Shown: piece by piece, positions 16,632-22,875 of the stretch
Position numbering within the stretch: position 1 is the stretch's first letter
How the letters are laid out: every line of letters begins with the position of its first letter
Source: JAKVJE01 sp047722305
GTDB lineage: Bacteria > Actinomycetota > Actinomycetes > Actinomycetales > Microbacteriaceae
Assembly: GCA_047722305.1 (NCBI GenBank)
Contig: JBDNYM010000034.1
Span: 1 to 25,673 of the forward strand
Reading direction: 5' to 3'
DNA: 25,673 nt
Position numbers and translations under genes: made by a program
Notes under the pieces: generated by a model
Told to the model about the DNA's origin: nothing
What the model saw: the letters and a program-made list of their open reading frames with translations, nothing else
Databases searched by the model: none

Positions 16632-17300
16632 CACCCGGCGGGGTTGCAGCCGCACCCCCAGCGAGTCCACCCGCTCGGCGATGCGCGGGTCGCTCACCCA
16701 GACGCGCTCGAACTCCCGCCGCATCGCGGTCAGCTGGGCGGCGTCCTCCCCCACCAGCACCTGCAGGCGCACCAGCACCTCGGGGCCTGCGAGGCGGCCG
16801 TCCGGGTCGCCCGGTTCCAGCGACACGTCGATCACCGACGGCGAGAGCTCCGTCGCCTCCCGGATCGCCTCGCGCAGACGGGCGTCGTGCCAGGGCGGCG
16901 TCCACGGGGTCCCGTCGGCCAGGGCCGCCAGCATGCGCGGCCGCAGGGAGAAGCCGGTGGGCGCCCCGGGGTCGATGAGCACGTAGCCGGTGTGAGCGCC
17001 CTCGGCGGCCAGGGCGATTCCCGGCCCGTCGGCCTCGACCCCGCGGAAGCGCGGGTTCCAGGCCAGCAGGCGCTCCCGCGTGCTGAACACGGGGAGCGCC
17101 CGGCCCGGCCGGGGCGCGGCAATGCGCACCGCGTAGCGCTCCGCCGGCACGCCTGGCAGCACCGGCACCAGCATCTCCAGTCCCCGCAGGGTGTCGAGGA
17201 CGCTCACCGAGTTGACCTCGCGCAGCCGGAAGCGCCGGATCTGGGCGTCCCACTCCGGGCGGGAGTCCGCGCGGGGCGGCCCTCCCGTCGCCGCCGGCAT
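16626..17300 (-). CDS. SseB-family protein, function unknown
   Basis: A 224-residue soluble protein resembling the SseB N-terminal domain family that many actinobacteria carry next to hisA and infC. Visible traits: a short Pro/Arg-rich N-terminus, the strand-rich LRGLEMLVPVLPG and ALPVFSTRERLLAWNPRFRGVEADG segments typical of the family (about 35-100), GYVLIDPGAPTGFSLRPRML (about 110-130), and a C-terminal part with ELSPSVIDVSLEPG and a region rich in charged residues. The ATG at 17300 lies 4 bp after the hisA stop, so it is in the his transcript. SseB-like proteins have no agreed biochemical role in actinobacteria, and I assign none. Confidence 0.8.
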   Translation of the reverse strand: MPAATGGPPRADSRPEWDAQIRRFRLREVNSVSVLDTLRGLEMLVPVLPGVPAERYAVRIAAPRPGRALPVFSTRERLLAWNPRFRGVEADGPGIALAAEGAHTGYVLIDPGAPTGFSLRPRMLAALADGTPWTPPWHDARLREAIREATELSPSVIDVSLEPGDPDGRLAGPEVLVRLQVLVGEDAAQLTAMRREFERVWVSDPRIAERVDSLGVRLQPRRVC

Positions 17301-17304
17301 CGGT

Positions 17305-18072
17305 TCAGACCCCGTCGGGGCGGGCCTCGCCGCAGGCCGCGGCCAGGGCCTCGGGCAGCGTGAACGCGCCCGCGTAGAGCGCCTTGCCCACGATGGCCCC
17401 CTCCAGCCCGGCCGGCGCCAGCTCTCGGAGGGCACGCAGATCGTCCAGCGTCGACACCCCGCCCGAGGCGACCACCGGCTTGCCGGTGCGGTCGAGGACA
17501 GCCCGCAACAAGTCGAGGTTCGGGCCGGTCAGGGTGCCGTCGCGCGTCACATCGGTGACCACGTAGCGGGCGCACCCCGCCGCCTCCAAACGATCCAGCG
17601 CCGCCCACAGGTCACCGCCGTCCCGCGTCCAGCCGCGGGCCGCCAGCGTGGTGCCGCGCACATCCAGCCCCACCGCGACCCGGTCGCCGCAGCGGGCGAT
17701 CGCCGCCGCCGCCCAATCGGGCTGCTCCAGGGCGGCCGTGCCGATGTTGACCCGAGCGGCGCCGGTGCGCAGGGCCGCATCCAGCGACGCGTCGTCGCGG
17801 ATGCCCCCCGACACCTCGAAGCGGACGTCAGGCAGCTCGTGCAGCACCGCGTCGATGATCGCCCGGTTGTCGCCGCGGCCGAACGCGGCGTCGAGGTCCA
17901 CCAGGTGAATCCACTCCGCGCCCTGCCCGGCCCAGGCCCGCGCGGCATCCAGCGGCGCGCCGTACCGGGTCTCGGTGCCGGCCTCGCCCTGCACCAGCCG
18001 CACCGCCGTGCCGTCGGCGATATCGACGGCCGGCAATAACGTCAACGTCGCGTCCATCGAGACCTCACTCAT
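17305..18072 (-). CDS. priA: Phosphoribosyl isomerase HisA/PriA
   Basis: TIM-barrel enzyme isomerising ProFAR to PRFAR in histidine synthesis. Actinobacterial members (PriA) often also perform the TrpF reaction of tryptophan synthesis. The 255-residue protein has the catalytic aspartates in LPAVDIADG (Asp17) and VTDVTRDGT (Asp174), phosphate-binding SGGIR and SGGVS loops, and RGWTRDGG at 146-153, matching the arginine/tryptophan loop used for two substrates in mycobacterial PriA. Dual function is thus likely but inferred. Two in-frame ATGs (18072 and 18057) each follow a TGAGGT ribosome site; the first is used here. It is 9 bp from hisH. Confidence 0.95.
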   Translation of the reverse strand: MSEVSMDATLTLLPAVDIADGTAVRLVQGEAGTETRYGAPLDAARAWAGQGAEWIHLVDLDAAFGRGDNRAIIDAVLHELPDVRFEVSGGIRDDASLDAALRTGAARVNIGTAALEQPDWAAAAIARCGDRVAVGLDVRGTTLAARGWTRDGGDLWAALDRLEAAGCARYVVTDVTRDGTLTGPNLDLLRAVLDRTGKPVVASGGVSTLDDLRALRELAPAGLEGAIVGKALYAGAFTLPEALAAACGEARPDGV

Positions 18073-18081
18073 GCTGGAACC

Positions 18082-18720
18082 TCACTGAAACGTGCCCATC
18101 CAGTTGCGCAGCAGCCGGATGCCGGCCGGGCCGGACTTCTCGGGGTGGAACTGCGTCGCCGACAGCGCGCCGTTCTCGACGGCCGCCAGGAAGCGCTCGC
18201 CGTAGGTGCTCCAGGTGAGCACCGGCTCCGGCAGCGGCGCCTGGGGCGGCAGCGACCAGCCGACGGCGGCGAACGAGTGCACGAAGTAGAAGCGCTCCCC
18301 CTCGATGCCGGCGAACAGGCGCGAGCCCGTCCCGGCCTCGACCGTGTTCCACCCCATGTGCGGCAGGCGGGGCGCGCCCGTGAGTTCGCGGACGACCCCC
18401 GGCCACTGCTCCAGGCCGGCGTGGGACGAGCCGCCCTCGACGCCCGACCCGAACAGGATCTGCATTCCGACGCAGATGCCCAGCACTGGGCGTCCCCCGG
18501 CCAGGCGCCGCTCGATGATGCGGTCGCCGCCGGCCGCCCGCAGCTGGTCGACGACCGCGGCGAACGCCCCCACCCCGGGCACGATCAGCCCGTCGGCGGC
18601 CAGCGCCGCGTCGGGGTCGCCGGTCAGCTCGACGTCGGCGCCCGCGTGCTCGGCCGAGTGCACCGCCGAGCGGACATTTCCCGACCCGTAGTCGAAGACG
18701 ACGACGCGCGGGCGGCTCAC
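18082..18720 (-). CDS. hisH: Imidazole glycerol phosphate synthase, glutaminase subunit
   Basis: Class I glutamine amidotransferase that releases ammonia for HisF. The catalytic triad is visible: Cys83 in LGICVGMQ, and His192 and Glu194 in QFHPEKS. PGVGAF (48-53) forms the oxyanion loop. At 212 residues it is normal. The GTG at 18720 overlaps the hisB stop by 4 bp (GTGA). Its partner hisF is not in the window; in mycobacteria hisF follows hisA closely, but here an sseB-like gene takes that place. Confidence 0.97.
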   Translation of the reverse strand: MSRPRVVVFDYGSGNVRSAVHSAEHAGADVELTGDPDAALAADGLIVPGVGAFAAVVDQLRAAGGDRIIERRLAGGRPVLGICVGMQILFGSGVEGGSSHAGLEQWPGVVRELTGAPRLPHMGWNTVEAGTGSRLFAGIEGERFYFVHSFAAVGWSLPPQAPLPEPVLTWSTYGERFLAAVENGALSATQFHPEKSGPAGIRLLRNWMGTFQ

Positions 18721-19340
18721 AGCGCGCCCTTGGTCGAGGGGATGTCGCTGCGGCGCGGGTCCGCCTCGACCGCCCGGCGCAGCGCCCGGGCGAACGCCTT
18801 GAACTCCGCTTCGGCGATGTGGTGCGGGTCCCGGCCCGCCAGGACCGTGACGTGCAGGGTCATCGCCGCGTTGGCGGCGATCGAGTCGAAGACGTGCCGC
18901 ACCAAGGAGCCGGTGAAGTACCCGCCGATGAGATGCAGGGCGAACCCCTCCGGCTCGCCCGAGTGCACCAGGTAAGCGCGGCCGGACAGGTCCACGACCG
19001 CGCGCGCCAGCGCCTCGTCGAGCGGGACGTGGGCGTCGCCGAAGCGCGCGATGCCCCGCTTGTCGCCGAGCGCCTCGCGCAGCGCCTGGCCCAGCACGAT
19101 CGCGGTGTCCTCCACCGTGTGGTGGACGTCGATGTCGGTGTCGCCGTGCGCCCGCACGCGCAGGTCGATGAGCGAGTGCTTGCTGAACGAGGTGAGCAGG
19201 TGGTCGTAGAACGGTACCGACGTCTGCACGTCGGCCTGGCCGGTGCCGTCGAGATCGAGCTCGAGGTCGATGCTCGACTCGCTGGTGGTCCGGGTGAGGT
19301 GGGCGGTGCGGGAGGAGGTACTGCCGGAGGTGCTGGACAT
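18717..19340 (-). CDS. hisB: Imidazoleglycerol-phosphate dehydratase
   Basis: Dehydrates imidazole glycerol phosphate to imidazole acetol phosphate; a manganese enzyme. The two metal-binding signatures are present: HHTVED at residues 73-78 and HHIAEAE at 173-179. The 207-residue monofunctional form lacks the HisB phosphatase domain of enterobacteria, as is normal for actinobacteria, so histidinol phosphatase must be encoded elsewhere. A Ser/Thr-rich leader of about 18 residues precedes the conserved core. ATG 19340 lies 2 bp after the hisC stop. Confidence 0.97.
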   Translation of the reverse strand: MSSTSGSTSSRTAHLTRTTSESSIDLELDLDGTGQADVQTSVPFYDHLLTSFSKHSLIDLRVRAHGDTDIDVHHTVEDTAIVLGQALREALGDKRGIARFGDAHVPLDEALARAVVDLSGRAYLVHSGEPEGFALHLIGGYFTGSLVRHVFDSIAANAAMTLHVTVLAGRDPHHIAEAEFKAFARALRRAVEADPRRSDIPSTKGAL

Positions 19341-19342
19341 CG

Positions 19343-20428
19343 TTACTTCGCTCCTTGCTGCGTGGTGGCCAGGGCGGTGAGGAAGGCCGTGGTCTCGTCC
19401 GGGGTGCCGGCCGTCACCCGCATGCAGTGCGGGACGCCGTTGTCGCGAATGATGACCCCCTGCCGCACCAGCGCCTCGAACACCGCCGCAGTATCGGCGA
19501 CCCCGCCGAACATGACGAAGTTCGCCTGGCTCTCGAACGGGCGGTAGCCGAGGGCCGGCAGCTCGCGGATGATGCGGTCGCGCTGAGCGCGGATGCGGTC
19601 CACGTTGGCGAGCAGAGCCGGGGCATGGCGCAGGGCGGCGATGGCAGCGGCCTGCGTCAGGGCGGACAGGTGATACGGGAGCCGCACTAGGCGCAGCGCG
19701 TCGGCGACCGCCGGATCGGCCGCGAGATAGCCGAGGCGCACCCCGGCGAAGGCGAAAGCCTTGCTCATGGTGCGCGAGACGATCAGGCGCGGACGCCCCG
19801 GCAGCAGGTCGAGCGCGGTCGGCGCATCAGCCCCCGCGAACTCGGCGTAGGCCTCGTCGACCAGCACGATCCCATCCGTGGCCGCATAGGCGGCGGCGAT
19901 GGTCTCCAGATCGACCGGGGTGCCGGTGGGGTTGTTCGGCGAGCAGATGAACACCAGGCCGGGATGCTCGCACACGATGGCCGCCGAGACGAAGTCGGGA
20001 TCGAGCCGGTAGCCCTCCGGGCGCTCGACCGGAATCCACGCGGTCTCGGTGCCGGCCGCCAGGATGGGGTACATGGAGTAGGTGGGCGTGAAGCCGAGCA
20101 GGCTGCGGCCCGGCCCGCCGAAGGCCTGCAGCACCTGCTGCAGCACCTCATTGGACCCGTTCGCCGCCCAGATCTGCCCCGGAACGACCCCATGCCCGAG
20201 ATATCCCGCCAGGCTGGAGCGCAGCTCCGTGAACTCGCGGTCGGGGTAGCGGTTGAGCCCCCGGACCGCTGCGGACAGCGACGCCGCGATGTCAGCCGCC
20301 GCCTCATCCGGAATGCCGAACGTGTTCTCATTGACGTTCAGTTCGACGGGCAGGTGCTGCTGCGGCGCCCCATAGGGGCGCTGCCCCCGCAGATCGTCAC
20401 GCAAAGGGAGATCGGAGAGGGAGGCCAT
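19343..20428 (-). CDS. hisC: Histidinol-phosphate aminotransferase
   Basis: PLP-dependent class I/II aminotransferase that makes histidinol phosphate. The 361 residues include NVNENTFG near the N-terminus, the cofactor-binding SPNNPTG at 163-169, DEAYAEF at 191-197, and the PLP lysine in SRTMSKAFAFAG (Lys223). The ATG at 20428 has no ribosome site; instead a -10 hexamer TAGAAT lies 7-12 bp upstream, so the mRNA is probably leaderless. It is the first his gene here, whereas hisD usually precedes hisC in actinobacteria. The next gene upstream, in the same orientation, is the LysM protein, 122 bp away. Confidence 0.96.
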   Translation of the reverse strand: MASLSDLPLRDDLRGQRPYGAPQQHLPVELNVNENTFGIPDEAAADIAASLSAAVRGLNRYPDREFTELRSSLAGYLGHGVVPGQIWAANGSNEVLQQVLQAFGGPGRSLLGFTPTYSMYPILAAGTETAWIPVERPEGYRLDPDFVSAAIVCEHPGLVFICSPNNPTGTPVDLETIAAAYAATDGIVLVDEAYAEFAGADAPTALDLLPGRPRLIVSRTMSKAFAFAGVRLGYLAADPAVADALRLVRLPYHLSALTQAAAIAALRHAPALLANVDRIRAQRDRIIRELPALGYRPFESQANFVMFGGVADTAAVFEALVRQGVIIRDNGVPHCMRVTAGTPDETTAFLTALATTQQGAK

Positions 20429-20434
20429 GCGGTG

Positions 20435-20440
20435 ATTCTA
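20435..20440 (-). promoter_or_regulatory. -10 element for leaderless hisC transcript
   Basis: TAGAAT on the minus strand, six bases before the hisC ATG, which puts the expected start of transcription on or next to the A of the start codon. A convincing -35 is not visible in this GC-rich stretch. Leaderless mRNAs with this spacing are common in actinobacteria. The call is a prediction from position and the lack of a ribosome site. Confidence 0.5.
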
Positions 20441-20550
20441 GGCCACCGCCCGCCTCGGGCTGCGCAGTTCCCGCGCCGTCGAGCCCGAAAGCCCGCAGGC
20501 GGAAACGCAGGGCCAGAGAACTCAGAACCGGAAAACTCGAGCCGGAACGC

Positions 20551-20895
20551 TCAGAGCCGATCCGGCACCAGCAGCCGCATGCCGGGGTGCACCGTCGCCG
20601 AGTCGAGATGGTTGGCCGTGATGAGCGCGTCCACGACGTCGCGGGGATCGCTCTGCGGCGCCACCCGCTGCGCAATCGACCACAGCGTCTGCCCGGCGTC
20701 CACCTGCACGTAGGTGGGCTGGGCGGCCGGCTGATCGGTGGCGGCCGCGGTGGCCGTCCATCCCCAGACCCCGCCGAGCAGGGAGGCGAGCAGCACCACG
20801 CCCGCCAGCAGCCGACGCCCGCGCATCGTCAGGCGCAGCGGGCGACGCTCGGACTTCGGAATGTGCAGCCCAGTCACATCAGCAGTCATGCTCAT
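20551..20895 (-). CDS. LysM-domain membrane protein, ChiZ/YneA-like SOS cell-division inhibitor
   Basis: A 114-residue protein with a short basic cytoplasmic N-terminus (1-27), one membrane helix (about 28-51, LLAGVVLLASLLGGVWGW) and an extracytoplasmic LysM peptidoglycan-binding domain (about 62-112, YVQVDAGQTLWSIAQRV...HPGMRLLVP). It is divergent from lexA and its promoter carries LexA-box-like sites. This is the arrangement of B. subtilis yneA and M. tuberculosis chiZ (Rv2719c), DNA-damage-induced inhibitors of division; the role is inferred from that match. Four in-frame ATGs are clustered (20898, 20895, 20889 and upstream); 20895 gives the best distance from AGGAGG at 20901-20906. Confidence 0.85.
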   Translation of the reverse strand: MSMTADVTGLHIPKSERRPLRLTMRGRRLLAGVVLLASLLGGVWGWTATAAATDQPAAQPTYVQVDAGQTLWSIAQRVAPQSDPRDVVDALITANHLDSATVHPGMRLLVPDRL

Positions 20896-20905
20896 CATGG
20901 CCTCC

Positions 20906-20921
20906 TCGAACATCTGTTTCG
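20906..20921. promoter_or_regulatory. LexA box 1 (overlaps LysM-gene ribosome site)
   Basis: TCGAACATCTGTTTCG resembles the actinobacterial LexA consensus TCGAAC-N4-GTTCGA: the left half is perfect, the right half is off by an inserted T. It overlaps the second box and sits over the likely transcription start and ribosome site of the LysM gene. Confidence 0.55.
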
Positions 20922-20934
20922 AATATACGTTCGA
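20919..20934. promoter_or_regulatory. LexA box 2 (over the LysM-gene -10)
   Basis: TCGAATATACGTTCGA matches TCGAAC-N4-GTTCGA at 11 of 12 fixed positions. It covers the LysM-gene -10 hexamer, so bound LexA should block that promoter. This is the best LexA site in the window. Confidence 0.85.
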
Positions 20935-20950
20935 TTCCTCGGCTCCGCAA
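20922..20950 (-). promoter_or_regulatory. Promoter of the LysM gene
   Basis: TTGCGG (20945-20950), 17-bp spacer, TATATT (20922-20927) on the minus strand. The -10 lies inside LexA box 2, and transcription would begin near 20915 inside box 1, giving a leader of about 20 nt with a strong AGGAGG. Confidence 0.7.
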
Positions 20951-20980
20951 CCCATTTCTCCAGGCCGGAAGCATCGACAC

Positions 20981-20996
20981 TCGAACGCGTATTTGA
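20981..20996. promoter_or_regulatory. LexA box 3 (overlaps the lexA -35)
   Basis: TCGAACGCGTATTTGA: left half perfect, right half 4 of 6 to GTTCGA. It overlaps the predicted lexA -35 by four bases, as expected for LexA autoregulation, and should be a weaker site than box 2. Confidence 0.55.
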
Positions 20997-21022
20997 ACGG
21001 ACCCCGCGGGATCGCATACACT
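20993..21022 (+). promoter_or_regulatory. lexA promoter
   Basis: TTGAAC (20993-20998), 18-bp spacer, TACACT (21017-21022). Transcription would start near 21029, leaving a leader of about 55 nt before the lexA ATG. The -35 overlaps a LexA-like site. Confidence 0.55.
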
Positions 21023-21084
21023 TTCGATCAGTGTCGGCACCCCGAGTGAATCACCGACCACCGACACGACAGCGAGAGGACCAC

Positions 21085-21762
21085 ATGAGCCAGCCGCAGC
21101 ATGGCGCCACCGGAGTCGCTGGACGCGGGGCACTCACCGACCGCCAGCAGCGCATGCTCGACGTCATCGTCGCGTCCATCCGCGAGAACGGGTATCCGCC
21201 CTCGATGCGAGAGATCGGCGACGCGGTGGGGCTGCGGTCATCCTCATCCGTCACCCACCAGCTCAACCAGCTGGAACTCGCCGGCTACATCCGCCGCGAC
21301 CCGAACCGTCCCCGGGCCCTCGAAGTCCTGGTCGGCCCCGACACGCCCGGCGCTCTGGCCGAGCGCGCGCTCGACGGGCAGGACGAGGACACGGTGCTGG
21401 TCCCCCTGGTCGGGCAGATCGCCGCCGGGACGCCCATCCTCGCCGAACAGCACGTCGAAGACGTCTTCCCGCTGCCGCGCAGCCTGGTGGGCAACGGCGA
21501 GCTGTTCCTGCTCAAGGTGCGGGGCGACTCCATGGTCGACGCCGCCATCTGCGACGGCGACTGGGTGGTGGTCCGCTCGCAGCAGAACGCCGACAACGGC
21601 GAGATCGTGGCCGCCATGCTCGAGGACGAGGCCACCGTCAAGACGTTCCGGCAGCGCGATGGGCACACCTGGCTGCTGCCGCAGAACACCGCCTACGAGC
21701 CCATCCTCGGAGATCGGGCGGTCGTGCTCGGCAAAGTCGTGGCGGTGCTGCGGGCGCTCTGA
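21085..21762 (+). CDS. lexA: SOS repressor LexA
   Basis: Transcriptional repressor that binds LexA boxes and self-cleaves when activated by RecA filaments. The 225-residue protein has an N-terminal winged helix-turn-helix (about 17-80, with PPSMREIGDAVGLRSSSSV as the recognition region), a short linker, and the S24 peptidase domain. The cleavage site is Ala114-Gly115 in GQIAAGTP; catalytic Ser149 is in VRGDSMVD and Lys186 in ATVKTF. The ATG at 21085 is preceded by GAGAGGA. It diverges from the LysM gene and probably represses both, because three LexA-like boxes lie between them. Confidence 0.98.
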   Translation: MSQPQHGATGVAGRGALTDRQQRMLDVIVASIRENGYPPSMREIGDAVGLRSSSSVTHQLNQLELAGYIRRDPNRPRALEVLVGPDTPGALAERALDGQDEDTVLVPLVGQIAAGTPILAEQHVEDVFPLPRSLVGNGELFLLKVRGDSMVDAAICDGDWVVVRSQQNADNGEIVAAMLEDEATVKTFRQRDGHTWLLPQNTAYEPILGDRAVVLGKVVAVLRAL

Positions 21763-21828
21763 CCCGCGGGCGGCGAGCCCAGGCTCCGCATCTCCCGAGA
21801 AGCACCGGCCCGCACCCCGGTTCGCCTT

Positions 21829-21834
21829 TAAGAT
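21829..21834 (+). promoter_or_regulatory. Possible -10 for the moxR-like gene
   Basis: TAAGAT in the 97-bp lexA-moxR gap, about 26 bp before the start codon and ahead of a GAGAGGG ribosome site. No -35 is visible at the usual spacing. No clear terminator follows lexA, so read-through from lexA is also possible. Confidence 0.25.
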
Positions 21835-21859
21835 GGCCCCCAAAACCGAGAGGGACCAC

Positions 21860-22864
21860 GTGACCGAGCAGACCCGCATCACCGCATCCTCCCCGTTCCC
21901 CGAGGTAACGCCCGACCCGGTCTCCCTGCTGCACGACGTTCGGCTCCGGCTCGGCCGTGTCCTGGACGGCAAGGACGACGTGGTCCGGCGGGCGCTGGCC
22001 ACCGCCCTCGCCGGCGGCCACCTGCTGCTCGAAGACGTGCCCGGGGTCGGCAAGACCGCACTGGCCACCGCCCTCGCCGAAAGCCTGGGCTGCGAGGCCG
22101 CCCGCATCCAATTCACTTCCGACCTGCTGCCGGCCGACCTGACCGGCACCGCCATCCCCGACCGGATGACCGGGGAATTCGTCTTCCATCCCGGCCCGCT
22201 GTTCACCAACGTGGTCATCGCCGACGAGATCAACCGGGCCTCCCCGCGCACCCAGTCCGCCCTGATCGAGTGCATGGCGGAAGGACAGATCAGCGTCGAT
22301 GGCATCACCCGGCCGCTGCCCCGGCCCTTCCTGGTCATCGCCACGCAGAACCCGGCCGACATGGCCGGCACCTTCCCCCTGCCCGAAGCGCAGCGCGACC
22401 GGTTCACGGCCTGCCTGCACCTCGGCTACCCGCGGCCCGACGACGAGCAGCGGCTCGTGCGCGGACGGCGCGGCGGCGTGCGCCCGCCCGCCGACCCCTC
22501 GATCACCCGCACCCAGCTGCTCGCCCTCGGGGAGCTGATCGGCCAGGTGCACATCTCGGCCGAGACCGCCGCCTACCTCGTCGGCGTCGTGAGCGCCACC
22601 CGGGCGTTCCCCGGCGTCCGACTCGGCGCCAGCCCGCGCGCGTCACTGCAACTGGCCGCCCTCGCCCGCGCCTGGGCGGCCCTCGACGGCCGGGACGCCG
22701 TGCTGCCCGACGACGTCGCCGACGTGGCGGTGATGGGGCTCGCCCACCGCCTCGTGATGGACGACCCGGATGACGAACGGGAGCGGGCCGAGGCGGCGAT
22801 CGCGCACATCCTCGCAGCGCAGCCGGTGCCGCAGGGAGCGCCCGACCGCCGCCGGCCGCGCTGA
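21860..22864 (+). CDS. MoxR-family AAA+ ATPase
   Basis: A cytoplasmic AAA+ chaperone-like ATPase; MoxR proteins are thought to help assemble or activate partner proteins, often with a DUF58 protein encoded next door. The 334 residues show Walker A EDVPGVGKT (58-66), Walker B VVIADEIN (118-125), sensor 1 ATQNP (161-165), the arginine-rich PEAQRDRF (175-182) and a C-terminal lid helical domain with SPRASLQLAALARAWA. The GTG at 21860 is chosen for the GAGAGGG site six bases upstream; an in-frame ATG at 21833 lacks one. It is 11 bp from the DUF58 start. Partner identity is inferred from the neighbourhood. Confidence 0.93.
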   Translation: MTEQTRITASSPFPEVTPDPVSLLHDVRLRLGRVLDGKDDVVRRALATALAGGHLLLEDVPGVGKTALATALAESLGCEAARIQFTSDLLPADLTGTAIPDRMTGEFVFHPGPLFTNVVIADEINRASPRTQSALIECMAEGQISVDGITRPLPRPFLVIATQNPADMAGTFPLPEAQRDRFTACLHLGYPRPDDEQRLVRGRRGGVRPPADPSITRTQLLALGELIGQVHISAETAAYLVGVVSATRAFPGVRLGASPRASLQLAALARAWAALDGRDAVLPDDVADVAVMGLAHRLVMDDPDDERERAEAAIAHILAAQPVPQGAPDRRRPR

Positions 22865-22875
22865 GGGCCGGGAGC

